Under the pieces are notes generated by a model. That model was not told the DNA's origin. It ran no database searches and saw only the letters and a program-made list of their open reading frames with translations. Below are positions 17,303-26,001 of a stretch of 64,000 nucleotides of DNA, in pieces. The translations under genes and the position numbers were made by a program. Where the stretch lies: NCBI RefSeq assembly GCF_030127145.1, contig NZ_CP126158.1, positions 1,488,001 to 1,552,000 on the forward strand, read 5' to 3'. This stretch comes from Halobaculum halobium (GTDB taxonomy: Archaea; Halobacteriota; Halobacteria; Halobacteriales; Haloferacaceae). Position 1 is the stretch's first letter; each line of letters opens with the position of its first letter.

Positions 17303-18112
17303 CTATTCCTTCGTTAGCGACAGCGCGATCGCCGCCCCCGACACGACGGTGACGGCGACGACGTGACCGAGTACCGCGAACAGCAGTATCGGCCGGTCCG
17401 CGACGAACGGGACCAGCGCGAGTTGGACGAACGCGAACCCGACGTTGAGCGCGTCCAGGCGACGAAATCGGAGCCTGGTCCCGGGACCACACTCCAGGCG
17501 AAGCTCGCGGTACAGCGAGACGACCGCCGTCCACCAGGAGGTGCCGATCCGGTAACACAGGTCCCACACCACCACCAGCGCGAGGTAGACGGCCGGCACC
17601 GGCGGTTGGTCGCCGAACAGTTCCGTGACGATCGACTCTCCCGCCGGCGCCACCGAACCCGGGAGCAGGCGGGCGACGACCGCCGCTACGCCGCCGGTGG
17701 CCGGGTCGACGACGAACAGGTGCGTGATCACTCCCGCGAACGCCAGCACCGCGAGCACCACCTCGATACTCGATCCGAACAGCAGCCGGTAGTACGTCGG
17801 CGACACGGCCAGGGTCCGGTTCTCGTCGCCGAGCGTGAGCATGAGGAGGCTCCCGACGGCGGCGACGCCGACCGCGGCAGTGCCCGCCGGGACGGCGTCC
17901 CACAGGCCGTACACCGCAGCGAGCGCGAGGATACCCGCTTCGAAGACGACGACCTGGAGGGCGATGGCGACGGGAGCAGAGAGGGCCGCTCCCGGCACCG
18001 CGCCGACGATGCTCTCGTACACCCACGCGTCGCCGAAGTCGGCGCGCGCCGGCGGGGCATCCTCCGGTGTTCCGTCGGCGAACGCTTCGTCTTCCCCGGT
18101 CGGCTCGCTCAC
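17303..18112 (-). CDS. multi-pass membrane protein, unrecognised
   Basis: This is a 269-aa integral membrane protein. After a hydrophilic acidic N-terminus (1-27), about six or seven hydrophobic segments follow: near residues 38-65, 72-93, 113-135, 142-152, 174-190, 220-235 and 240-262. The loop WDLCYRIGTSWWTAVVSLYRELRL is rich in aromatic residues and arginine and may be the functional part. I recognise no transport signature. The start overlaps the stop region of the NAD(P)-binding gene upstream by 4 nt, so the two are probably co-transcribed. Confidence 0.72.
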   Translation of the reverse strand: MSEPTGEDEAFADGTPEDAPPARADFGDAWVYESIVGAVPGAALSAPVAIALQVVVFEAGILALAAVYGLWDAVPAGTAAVGVAAVGSLLMLTLGDENRTLAVSPTYYRLLFGSSIEVVLAVLAFAGVITHLFVVDPATGGVAAVVARLLPGSVAPAGESIVTELFGDQPPVPAVYLALVVVWDLCYRIGTSWWTAVVSLYRELRLECGPGTRLRFRRLDALNVGFAFVQLALVPFVADRPILLFAVLGHVVAVTVVSGAAIALSLTKE

Positions 18113-19256
18113 GTGGGCACCCCGGGACCGGCCGACCGGACGGCTGCCGTTTCGCTCCTGTCGGCGATCTCGTGGCCGTCGGCGTCCGTCTCGCGATCGG
18201 AGTCCGCCGGCCGTCGATGAACCGGATCAGTCGGGGGGTCGGTCCGGTCGTCTCGCCGGTCGAGCGCGGCGCGGAGGGCCTCGTCGAACGGCGTGAGGTC
18301 GACCGGAACCAGCTCGCGGATCGACTCGTCCTCGACGACGACCGGCGTGCGCAGGCCGTCGACGAGCGGATCGACCATCCCCTTGGGTACGTCGGTGACG
18401 AGGGTGACCCACCGCGAGGAGAGGCGTGGCGTGAGCACCGGAGCCGGGATCACGAACAACCGTCCGCCCAGTGCCCTCCGGGTCCGGCTGAGCAGCTCCC
18501 CGTAGGTGAGCACGTCCGGCCCGCCGATGTCGTAGGTCCCGCCGGCGGTCGCCGGGGTGTCGAGCACGCCGACCAGATACTCGATCACGTCGTCGACGAA
18601 GATGGGCTGGCACTCAGTTCGGACCCATCGGGGGGTGATCATCACGGGGAGTCGAGCGGCGAGCTGGCGGATGATCTCGAAGCTTGCGGAGCCGTCTCCG
18701 ATGATCACCGCCGCCCGAAGCGTCGTGAGATCGTACTCGCCGCTCGCGAGGATCCGTCCGACCTCGCGGCGCGATCGGAGGTGCTCCGAAAGCTCCTCCT
18801 CCCCCTCGTCGCCGAGCCCGCCGAGGTACACCACCCGGTCGAGGCCGCCCTCGTCGGCGGCGGCGCGGAACGCCTCGGCCGCTCGGCGGTCGGTCTCGAT
18901 GAAGTCGTCGCTCTCGCCCATCGAGTGGACGAGGTAGTACGCCGCCTCGCAGTCGAGCGCGGCGAGCCACTGCCCCAGCGGCTGGGCGGTCGTCTCCCCG
19001 GGGCCGGTGGCCAGGCGGACGTCGCCCGAGGCGAGGAGGTCTCCCTCGAGGACTCGAACGCCCGTCGCGGGACCGCCGGCGGTCGGTCGGTCGGCGTCGC
19101 CGCCCCCGACTCGTCGCCGTCGCCCACGCTACCGGCGGCCGTCTCGTACCGTTCCGCGTCGCGAACGAGGACGACCACCTCGTGGCCGGCCGCTCGCAGC
19201 GCGGGGACGAGACGACTTCCGACGAACCCGGTCGCTCCGGTCACGAGTACGCGCAT
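18109..19256 (-). pseudogene. NAD(P)-binding oxidoreductase (YbjT/NmrA-like), frameshifted
   Basis: This is an atypical short-chain dehydrogenase split into two frames. The N-terminal part from 19256 reads MRVLVTGATGFVGSRLV, a GxxGxxG Rossmann motif. Reading continues to about 19067, then must shift. The second frame gives ATGVRVLEGDLLASGD, LVHSMGESDDFIETDRRAAEAF, VVYLGGLGDEGEELSEHLRSR (split here by line only in the gene, not in sequence) and GGTYDIGGPDVLTYGEL, all typical of YbjT-like proteins. Adding one base near 19066-19068 restores a single protein of about 381 aa. The family binds NAD(P) and often handles quinones or redox sensing. The 3' end overlaps the membrane-protein gene by 4 nt. 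Confidence 0.78.
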
Positions 19257-19303
19257 ACAGTCCCCCTGTCGGCGGATCCCGATAACGGTTGGTCTCCGCG
19301 CGA

Positions 19304-20176
19304 TCACCCGTCCCAGTCGGTCGTCGCGGGCGCCCCGCGGTCGACCTCCACGCTGTCGGGGGCCGGCGCGTCGGCGACGCGGTCGCCGGGGTCCTCCGCG
19401 GCGGCGCGCCACTCCTCGGCGGCGGCACCGATCCACGAGTCGGCCGCGAGCACCCGGTCGCGGACGCGCTCGTAGTGCTCGTCGTTCACCGCGGCCGTCC
19501 CCGGCGCCGACGCGGCCGCGCAGGCGACGAACTCCGCCCGGTCGGCGGCGACGCCCTCGCCCGCGACGAGTCGTCCGACGGCGCCGTCGAGCGCGTCCGG
19601 GTCGTGGTGGAGGAACACCGTCGAGCCGAGCGCGCCGCGGCTCAGCGGCGGCGCCGGGAGGTCCGCGGGGACCGCGTCGTCGACGAGGCGCTCGCCGGGC
19701 TCGCCGTGAACGCGCTCGACGCGCTCACACTCGGTCTCGGCGTCGAGTTCGAGGTTATGTCCGGGGTAGGTCCGACACCGGTCCGGGTACCGGTCGCTGT
19801 CGTGGATCCGGCACTTCAGCGTGGACGGGTCGAGGAAGGCGCACGCCTCGAGCCAGACGCGATCGCCGTCGAACGGCGCCACCGGCTTCGGGAGTTTTCG
19901 GATTCCGACGAGGAACGCCGGTCGCCCGCCGACCCCGGCGACCTCGTGGCCGTCGACGACCGCCGTTCGGTCGCCGTCGGCGGCGAACAGCCGCGGGACG
20001 AGCGCGTCCCCGAGTCCCGCCTCGACGAACCCGCGGATCTCGTCTCGCGAGAGCGCGACGAGGTGGTACGCGTCGTCGAGCGCGCGGTAGCGCCCCTCGC
20101 GCTCGCGGTCGTCGGGCGCGCCCAGCGGCCGCCAGTCGAGACAGCACCCGGCGCAGCCCTCGCAGTTCACGTCCAT
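19304..20176 (-). CDS. YkgJ-family cysteine cluster protein
   Basis: This 290-aa protein has the cysteine cluster typical of the YkgJ/Fe-S or zinc-binding family: an N-terminal CEGCAGCC (C5, C8, C11, C12) and later WLEACAFLDPSTLKCRIHDS with DRCRTYPGHN. In related proteins these residues bind a zinc or iron ion, and the biochemical role is unsettled. The C-terminal third (from about residue 190) is haloarchaeal-specific, rich in Ala, and has no motif I can name. It is divergent from the 74-aa zinc-ribbon gene. Confidence 0.83.
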   Translation of the reverse strand: MDVNCEGCAGCCLDWRPLGAPDDREREGRYRALDDAYHLVALSRDEIRGFVEAGLGDALVPRLFAADGDRTAVVDGHEVAGVGGRPAFLVGIRKLPKPVAPFDGDRVWLEACAFLDPSTLKCRIHDSDRYPDRCRTYPGHNLELDAETECERVERVHGEPGERLVDDAVPADLPAPPLSRGALGSTVFLHHDPDALDGAVGRLVAGEGVAADRAEFVACAAASAPGTAAVNDEHYERVRDRVLAADSWIGAAAEEWRAAAEDPGDRVADAPAPDSVEVDRGAPATTDWDG

Positions 20177-20288
20177 GCCAGCCCTAGTCGACAGCGGCTC
20201 CGGGCAAGAAGCTGTCCCCGGTCGGACACGGCGGCGACGCGGCCACGACCGAGAACGCCGGAGGGCCGCGCCGGCGCCGGAGCCGCGG

Positions 20289-20295
20289 GCTTATC
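20289..20295 (+). promoter_or_regulatory. TATA box of 74-aa zinc protein gene
   Basis: GCTTATC lies 24-30 nt before the ATG at 20319, consistent with a leaderless start. Confidence 0.4.
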
Positions 20296-20318
20296 GCCGC
20301 GGCCCCCCGAACGGGGAC

Positions 20319-20543
20319 ATGAGCACACAGCGCTGCGACGGCTGCGATCGGCGCGTCCGTCTCGGCGGGGGGATCGGCGACTTCTGGTCGTTCGAGACGG
20401 GCAGCACCGACGGCCTGACGCTGGAGTTGGCAGACGGCTCCGAGTACTTCCTGTGTTACGACTGCATCGACGCGCTTCCCGACGACGAGGAGGTCACCCG
20501 CGCGCACGTCGAAGCGCTTCCGGACGCGAGCGACGACGACTGA
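20319..20543 (+). CDS. 74-aa zinc-ribbon miniprotein
   Basis: This is a small acidic protein with two CxxC knuckles: C6-x2-C9 (QRCDGCDRRV) and C48-x2-C51 (YFLCYDCIDAL), the layout of a one-zinc ribbon. Between them lies GGGIGDFWSFETGSTDGLTLELADGSE, predicted as beta strands. The start MSTQRC at 20319 is set by a TATA-like element 24-30 nt upstream. The in-frame extension to 20175 is Arg/Pro rich and overlaps the YkgJ promoter region. The family is unknown. Confidence 0.75.
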   Translation: MSTQRCDGCDRRVRLGGGIGDFWSFETGSTDGLTLELADGSEYFLCYDCIDALPDDEEVTRAHVEALPDASDDD

Positions 20544-20646
20544 CGGGACGGCGCGGACAGCCGAGCACCCGCCGGGTTCCGCCCGGTCGCCGGGGTTCCG
20601 CCATCCGACACCCTTAGGCCCGCCGCCACGGTCTCTTCGACCGAAC

Positions 20647-22782
20647 GTGGACCCCTCCCGAATTCGATCGGAGTTTCCCGCGCCCTCCTTTCGCGGCGCT
20701 CAGAAACAGGCGCTGGAGGACATCGCCGACTCGTTCGCCGACGGCAACCGCGTCGTCCTCGTGCGCGCGCCGACCGGCAGCGGGAAGTCGCTGCTTGCGC
20801 GGGCGATCGCGGGGTCGGCCCGCACCGTCGAGGAGGCGAGCCCCTCGGAGGCGACCGGCGCGTACTACACGACGCCGCAGGTGTCCCAACTGGACGACGT
20901 GTCAGAGGACGACCTGCTCGACGACCTGAACGTGATCCGCGGGAAGTCCAACTACACCTGCATCCTCCCCGGCGAGGAGGACACCCCGGTGAACCGCGCG
21001 CCGTGTGCCCGCCAGCGGGGGTACGACTGCTCGGTGCAACACCGCTGTCCGTACTACTCTGACCGCGCGATCGCCTCCAACCGGCCGATCGCCGCGATGA
21101 CGCTGGCGTACTTCATGCAGACGGCCGGGTCGGACGTGTTCCGGAAGCGCGACGTGGTCGTTGTCGACGAGGCTCACGGCCTCGCGGAGTGGGCGGAAAT
21201 GTACGCGACGATCGAGCTGTCGCCACAGACGGTCCCCGTGTGGGACGACGTGGGCGTCCCCGACGTGCACAACGACGAGGTCGGCCCCCTCGAACGCACC
21301 GCCCGGTTCGCGAAGGCGCTGCTGGGCGTCTGTTCGGACGAGAAGGACGAACTGCTCCGGCAGGGCGACCTGAGCCCAGAAGAGGCCGCGCGGCGCGACC
21401 GCCTTCAGGAGCTGATCTCCGATCTGAAGTGGTTCCTGGAGGACTACCGGGACAGCCAGTCGGCGACGACCTGGGTCGTCGACCAGCCCGACGGCGAGGG
21501 CGGCGCGCTGACCATCAAACCGCTCGATCCCGAGAAGTACCTGAAACACACCGTCTGGGACCGCGGGAACCGCTTCGCGCTGCTGTCGGCGACCATCCTC
21601 AGCAAGGAGTCGTTCTGCCGCGGCGTCGGCCTCGATCCCGAGGAGGTCGCCCTCGTTGACGTGGAACACACCTTCCCCGTCGAGAACCGGCCGCTGTTCG
21701 ACACCACGCAGGGGAAGATGACATACGAGCACCGCGAGGAGACGCTCCCGAAGGTCGCGCGGCTGTGCCTGCGGCTGATGGCGCGCCACCCCGACGAGAA
21801 GGGGCTGATCCACGCCCACAGCTACGCCATCGCGCGACAACTGGCCGAGCGGTTCGACCAGTTCGGCGTCAGCGCCCGCGTCCGCCGTCACGACAGCGAC
21901 GACCGCGACGCCCAACTGGAGGCGTGGAAGGCCAGCGGGGACCCGGAGGTGTTCGTCTCGGTGAAGATGGAGGAGGCGCTCGACTTGAGAGGGGACCTGT
22001 GCCGCTGGCAGGTGCTGTGCAAGGCGCCGTACCTCAACACCGGCGACTCGCGCGTCGCCGCGCGCCTGGAGGACGGCCAGTGGGCGTGGTACCACCGCGC
22101 CGCCCTCAGGACGGTGATCCAGGCGTGCGGCCGGGTCGTCCGCGCGCCCGACGACCACGGCGCGACGTATCTCGCCGACTCCAGCCTGCTGGACCTCTTT
22201 GAACGGGCCGAGGCCGACACCCCGCCCTGGTTCCGCGACCAGATCGATCGGATGTCGACGCCGGATCTCCCCGAGTTCGACCCGGAGGCGGCGATGGCGG
22301 GGATGGACGCCGACCCCGGGCCGAGTTCCGGCGCGGGCCACGGCGTCGGCCGCGGGCGGTCGAGCGCGGGTGGGACCGGGAAGAGTCGGTCCACCAAGGG
22401 CTTCAGCGGGGGTCCGGCGGCTCGCGCCGATCGACCGGTGGTTCGGGCGGCGGCGGACGCAGCAGCGGGCGCGACGGGAGCAGCGCCGGCAACGAGGATG
22501 GGTCCGGGGACCGCGACGGCGACGAGGACGATCCGATGGCGGACCACCCGCTGTCGGACGTGTGGGGAGAGTAGTCCCCCCTTCGAGAGCCGGCGGACTG
22601 TGAGTACGTCCTTATACTACGTAGTCGGAAAGCCGCACGCCGTCGAGGATATCATGACATATTATCTCACGAAGGATTATGTATTCCTTTGTAGTATCGG
22701 GAGCCATGACGATCCACGGTGTCGACACCGCCCTGACGCTGTTCAAGGCCGGAACGCTCACGCGAACGCAGGCCGCCCGTAA
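20647..22782 (+). CDS. XPD/DinG-like ATP-dependent DNA helicase, C-terminal tail frameshifted
   Basis: This is a superfamily 2 helicase. Walker A (APTGSGKS) is at residues 41-48 and DEAH at 174-177. Four cysteines between them (C105, C120, C128, C134) fit the 4Fe-4S cluster of XPD/DinG helicases. The C-terminal helicase domain includes GLIHAHSYAIARQLAERF and the motif VI region VIQACGRVVRAPDDHG. The start is GTG. From about position 22408 the Gly/Ser-rich acidic tail continues in another frame, ending MADHPLSDVWGE with a stop at 22572-22574. The printed frame runs on to 22782 through atypical Arg/Thr-rich sequence and overlaps the next gene. A missing G in the run 22408-22412 explains this. 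The role is probably DNA repair. Confidence 0.9.
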   Translation: MDPSRIRSEFPAPSFRGAQKQALEDIADSFADGNRVVLVRAPTGSGKSLLARAIAGSARTVEEASPSEATGAYYTTPQVSQLDDVSEDDLLDDLNVIRGKSNYTCILPGEEDTPVNRAPCARQRGYDCSVQHRCPYYSDRAIASNRPIAAMTLAYFMQTAGSDVFRKRDVVVVDEAHGLAEWAEMYATIELSPQTVPVWDDVGVPDVHNDEVGPLERTARFAKALLGVCSDEKDELLRQGDLSPEEAARRDRLQELISDLKWFLEDYRDSQSATTWVVDQPDGEGGALTIKPLDPEKYLKHTVWDRGNRFALLSATILSKESFCRGVGLDPEEVALVDVEHTFPVENRPLFDTTQGKMTYEHREETLPKVARLCLRLMARHPDEKGLIHAHSYAIARQLAERFDQFGVSARVRRHDSDDRDAQLEAWKASGDPEVFVSVKMEEALDLRGDLCRWQVLCKAPYLNTGDSRVAARLEDGQWAWYHRAALRTVIQACGRVVRAPDDHGATYLADSSLLDLFERAEADTPPWFRDQIDRMSTPDLPEFDPEAAMAGMDADPGPSSGAGHGVGRGRSSAGGTGKSRSTKGFSGGPAARADRPVVRAAADAAAGATGAAPATRMGPGTATATRTIRWRTTRCRTCGESSPPFESRRTVSTSLYYVVGKPHAVEDIMTYYLTKDYVFLCSIGSHDDPRCRHRPDAVQGRNAHANAGRP
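22616..22625. promoter_or_regulatory. 10-bp perfect palindrome in AT-rich intergenic DNA
   Basis: ACTACGTAGT is self-complementary. It lies in the AT-rich stretch 22610-22690 between the true helicase stop (22574) and the small HTH gene (22706). It could be an operator, possibly autoregulatory. The assignment is by position only. Confidence 0.3.
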
Positions 22783-22891
22783 GGCGGGCGTCGACCTCAA
22801 TCGCTTCGACGAGCTGTGTGCGAAACGCGGCATCCCGACTGGCAGCTCGGTCGCCGGTCCGAGCGGCCTCTCCGGGATCAACGCCGACTGA
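22706..22891 (+). CDS. 61-aa helix-turn-helix-like protein
   Basis: This miniprotein begins MTIHGVDTALTLFKAGTLT and continues RTQAARKAGVDLNRFDELCAKRG, a helix-turn-helix pattern (ARKAG turn) like UPF0175/DUF7317-type haloarchaeal proteins. The C-terminal 15 residues are Gly/Ser rich. ATG 22706 is preferred to 22679, because the earlier nine residues overlap a TATA-like stretch (GGATTATGTATTCC, near 22671-22684). Its promoter region contains the palindrome at 22616-22625. It probably binds DNA. The target is unknown. Confidence 0.68.
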   Translation: MTIHGVDTALTLFKAGTLTRTQAARKAGVDLNRFDELCAKRGIPTGSSVAGPSGLSGINAD

Positions 22892-22971
22892 GCGACGGAG
22901 TCCCCGTTTCCTCGTTCCCGGTCGCTCCCCCCAGCAGAACACTCAAGCGCCAGCCGCGCGCGTCACGGCCC

Positions 22972-23517
22972 GTGAGCTACACCGTCGAGACGGCGACGGT
23001 CTCGTACTGCCCCTCCTGCGGCGCGTCGCTCAACGCACGCAAGACACACGAGGGCGAGCGTCCGTACTGCCCCGACTGCGATCTGACGCTGTACCGGAAC
23101 CCGGTCCCGATGGCCCGCGCGACGGTCGTCGACCGCGACGCGGCGCTGCTGATCGAGATGGGCGAAGGGAGAGACGAAGGGGCGTGGGCGCTCCCGGGCG
23201 GACACTGCCTCCACGACGAACCGCCGCGGGCGACGGCCGCGCGGGAACTGGCCGAGGAGACGGGGCTGGCGGTCGACCCGTCGGACCTCACGCTCATCGG
23301 CGACGGTCACCTCTCGTTTCCCGATGGCGCGCCGATGGTGTCGTTCAACTACGCTGCTGCGACCGCCGACGCGACGGGAACGGTCGCGGCAGCCGACGAC
23401 GCCGCAGACGCACGATTCTGGACGCGCACCGAGATCGAGGAGTCGCCGCCGTTGCTGCGGGCGTCCGGGACGAAGCAGGTGCTCGACGCGATAGCGCGGT
23501 TCAGAACGGACGGGTGA
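22972..23517 (+). CDS. zinc-ribbon NUDIX hydrolase
   Basis: This is a 181-aa hydrolase with an N-terminal zinc ribbon (C13, C16, C33, C36; YCPSCG and YCPDCD) and a NUDIX domain. The Nudix box occupies about residues 77-99 (GGHCLHDEPPRATAAREL then AEETGL) and matches G-x5-E-x7-RE-x2-EE-x-G. A zinc ribbon in front of a NUDIX domain occurs in NudC-like NADH or mRNA-cap pyrophosphatases and in related ADP-ribose hydrolases. The NudC-specific SQPWPFP motif is absent, so the substrate is open. GTG 22972 is chosen because similarity starts there. It is convergent with nmd3. Confidence 0.86.
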   Translation: MSYTVETATVSYCPSCGASLNARKTHEGERPYCPDCDLTLYRNPVPMARATVVDRDAALLIEMGEGRDEGAWALPGGHCLHDEPPRATAARELAEETGLAVDPSDLTLIGDGHLSFPDGAPMVSFNYAAATADATGTVAAADDAADARFWTRTEIEESPPLLRASGTKQVLDAIARFRTDG

Positions 23518-23524
23518 GCGGCGC

Positions 23525-24694
23525 TTACTCGGCCGGATCGGCGGGGTCGCTCCCGGTTTCCGCGGCGTCCGCGGCGTCGCCACCCGACGGCACCACGTAC
23601 AGTCCCGCGTCGGTCTTCACCGCCTCGACGGTCTCGTCGTCCTCGTCGATGCTCGGCGGACGCGCGACTGTCACCGCCTCGTACGTCTCGGGGTCGAGCA
23701 CCTGCACCGCGTTGTCGTCCTCGACGGCGACGACGGTCGTCTCGACGGCGTCGTCCGCCTCGCCAACCTTCTCGGCGTCTGGCGTCTCGCCCTCCTCGAA
23801 GCGGGCCTCGTACGGCTCGCCGGTGGCGATGCGGATCCCCTTGAGGTTCCCCTGAACCGACCGCACGAGCACAGGCCCGTCGCCGTCGTCGGGGTCGATC
23901 ACGTCGCCGGGGCGGAACTTCGGCAGGCGGACCGCGAAGGTGACGCGGTACACCTCGTTGCCGTCGCCGTCCTCGGTGACCAGCGTCGGTGCCTCCGAGT
24001 AGCTTCCCCCCAACTCCTCGGTGATCTGGGTCGCGACGGCCTTCCCGAGCTTGTTGGTGGAGAGCTTCACGTCCTTCCCCTCCGGCTGGTCGATCACCTC
24101 GGTGACGAACGACTCCCGGTCGCCGTCCTCCTCGCGCTCGGCGACGAGCGACTCGGCGATCTCGACGGCCTTCGACTGCTCGGCCGAGTCGGGGACGCGG
24201 TCGCGCCCGCGGATCTGCACCTCCGCGGCGTAGCTCCCGCCCGAGATGCGCCCGCAGCGGTCGCAGGTCCCGCGGCTGATCTTCACCGGGACGACGACCT
24301 CCGCTTCGACGTGGGTCCCGCGGACGACCCCCGCGAACGTGCAGTGCATCCGGATCGTGTTCTGGTCGACCTGCTCGGGGTCGACGCCCCACTGGATCTG
24401 CTCGGCCTTCAGGTGGACCGCCAGCGCCTCCGACACCTCGTCGACGGCCACGTCGGTGTAGTCGCGGGCGCCGACGTCGACCCAGCGGTTGCCGCGGTGG
24501 ACCGCCCCGCAGTGCGAGCAGACGGTCACCTCGACGCGGTCGGGCGCGTCGACCAGTTCGAAGTCCTCGAAGTAGCAGGCGTCACAGAGCACGCGGTCTC
24601 GCTCGCGCGGCTCGCCCGGGAGCGGTTCCGCGCGCTCGGGCACCGGGTCGCCGCAGCGCGGGCAGAAGTCCCGCGTGTCGCGTGTCTCGCTCAT
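23525..24694 (-). CDS. nmd3: NMD3-family ribosome biogenesis protein
   Basis: This 389-aa protein is homologous to eukaryotic NMD3, the 60S subunit export and maturation adapter. The N-terminal region has paired zinc knuckles: FCPRCGD (C11, C14), LCDACYF, VCSHCGAVHRGNRW and later TCDRCGRISGG. Then come SVQGNLKGIRI and an OB/SH3-like region. The last 50 residues are a disordered acidic tail. Archaea lack a nucleus, so the role is presumably in large-subunit assembly or quality control. It is upstream on the same strand from nothing obvious and convergent with the NUDIX gene. Confidence 0.9.
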   Translation of the reverse strand: MSETRDTRDFCPRCGDPVPERAEPLPGEPRERDRVLCDACYFEDFELVDAPDRVEVTVCSHCGAVHRGNRWVDVGARDYTDVAVDEVSEALAVHLKAEQIQWGVDPEQVDQNTIRMHCTFAGVVRGTHVEAEVVVPVKISRGTCDRCGRISGGSYAAEVQIRGRDRVPDSAEQSKAVEIAESLVAEREEDGDRESFVTEVIDQPEGKDVKLSTNKLGKAVATQITEELGGSYSEAPTLVTEDGDGNEVYRVTFAVRLPKFRPGDVIDPDDGDGPVLVRSVQGNLKGIRIATGEPYEARFEEGETPDAEKVGEADDAVETTVVAVEDDNAVQVLDPETYEAVTVARPPSIDEDDETVEAVKTDAGLYVVPSGGDAADAAETGSDPADPAE

Positions 24695-24787
24695 TGTCCC
24701 TCGTACTCGGCAGAGCCGGTTAAGCGGCGCGACTGACCGCCTGCGTGTGGACGCGACTCGTCCGTGAAACCGGATCCTCGGACGCCG

Positions 24788-25939
24788 TCACTCCGACTCG
24801 TAGGTCGACTCCCACTCCGGGGCCGCCTCCGAACCGGTCTCCGCCTCCGGTTCAAGCATCTCGGCGACGGAGTCGAGCCCGAGCAACTCCCGCTCGTCGT
24901 CGTCGAACTCCAGCGAGTCCAGCGCCGCGGAGTCCTGCACATCAGACCCCGAGAGCTGTTGACCGTAGCGACCGAGCAGGCTCGTCAGCTCCTGCGGGAT
25001 CACGAAGGTGGTGGACTCGCCCTGGCCGATCGACGCCAGGGTCTCCATACCCTTGTCGACGATGGCGCGCTCGCCCATCGACTCGGCCGACCGAGCGCGC
25101 AGCACGGTCGAGATGGCGTCGCCCTGCGCCTCCAGCACCGATGCGACTTTCTCGCCTTGCGCGGAGAGGACGTTCGCCGTCCGCTCGCCCTCGGCGGCCT
25201 CGACGGCCGCGCGGCGCTCGCCCTGCGCCTCCAGGATCATGGCGCGGCGGCGGCGCTCGGCGGAGGTCTGCTCCTCCATGGCGTCGACGACGCCCCGGGT
25301 CGGGAGCACTTCCTTCACCTCGACCATCTCGACGTCGACGCCCCAGTCGTCGGTCGGCCCCTGGAGGCTCTTTCGGATGCGCCGGTTGATCTCGTCGCGC
25401 CGCGAGAGCGTCTCGTCGAGTTCCATGTCGCCGATGACCGCCCGGAGAGACGTCTGTGCCAGCAGCGCGGTCGCACGGCGGTAGTTTTCGACGTTGAGGA
25501 ACGACCGCTTGGCGTCGACGACGCGCACGTAGACGACCGCGTCGGCGGTCACCGGCGAGTTGTCGCGGGTGATCGCCTCCTGGGTCGGCACGTCGATCGT
25601 CTGGACGCGCTTGTCGAACCGGTAGGTCCTGGAGACGAACGGGGGGATCAGGTGGATCCCAGGGTCGAGGAGCCCGCGGTAGGAGCCGAGCACCGTGAGC
25701 GCGCGCTGCTCGTAGGCCTGCACGATCTCGACAGTCGAGAGCAGCGTGACCAGCGCCAGGACGAGCGCCGTCCCCCCGACCGCGTACATCGTCGGGAGGA
25801 GAGCCCACGCGAGGAGGGCGAGCGCGACGCCGAGGCCGATCTGGAATCGACCGTCGTCGGGGAGCAGGTCCGGGAGGCCGACCTCGCCGGCGCTCATGCG
25901 ACCCAGCGTTCGAAAGAACCGACCGCCGGCGTCGTTCAT
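24788..25939 (-). CDS. SPFH/band-7 (stomatin-like) membrane protein
   Basis: This 383-aa protein has two adjacent hydrophobic segments (about 33-66), then a band-7/SPFH domain (about 68-240) with the stomatin hallmarks DPGIHLIPPFV, RVQTIDVPTQEAITRDN and NRRIRKSLQ. A predicted coiled coil (240-310) with repeated EAQGE and AEGER motifs and an acidic tail follow. SPFH proteins form ring-shaped membrane cages and often scaffold membrane proteases. No NfeD partner is adjacent. It stands downstream of an intergenic 25-bp tandem repeat (26002-26092), which lies in its promoter region. Confidence 0.9.
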   Translation of the reverse strand: MNDAGGRFFRTLGRMSAGEVGLPDLLPDDGRFQIGLGVALALLAWALLPTMYAVGGTALVLALVTLLSTVEIVQAYEQRALTVLGSYRGLLDPGIHLIPPFVSRTYRFDKRVQTIDVPTQEAITRDNSPVTADAVVYVRVVDAKRSFLNVENYRRATALLAQTSLRAVIGDMELDETLSRRDEINRRIRKSLQGPTDDWGVDVEMVEVKEVLPTRGVVDAMEEQTSAERRRRAMILEAQGERRAAVEAAEGERTANVLSAQGEKVASVLEAQGDAISTVLRARSAESMGERAIVDKGMETLASIGQGESTTFVIPQELTSLLGRYGQQLSGSDVQDSAALDSLEFDDDERELLGLDSVAEMLEPEAETGSEAAPEWESTYESE

Positions 25940-26001
25940 GCCCCGATTTGGACGACAGGCTATTTACAGGTTTCGCGGGACCGAACGGTTTCGGGTCGAC
26001 G

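Noticed and set aside
22679-22705. Longer start (MYSFVVSGA) for the 61-aa HTH protein
   Set aside because: The extension overlaps the TATA-like stretch, and similarity to HTH miniproteins begins at MTIHGVDTA.
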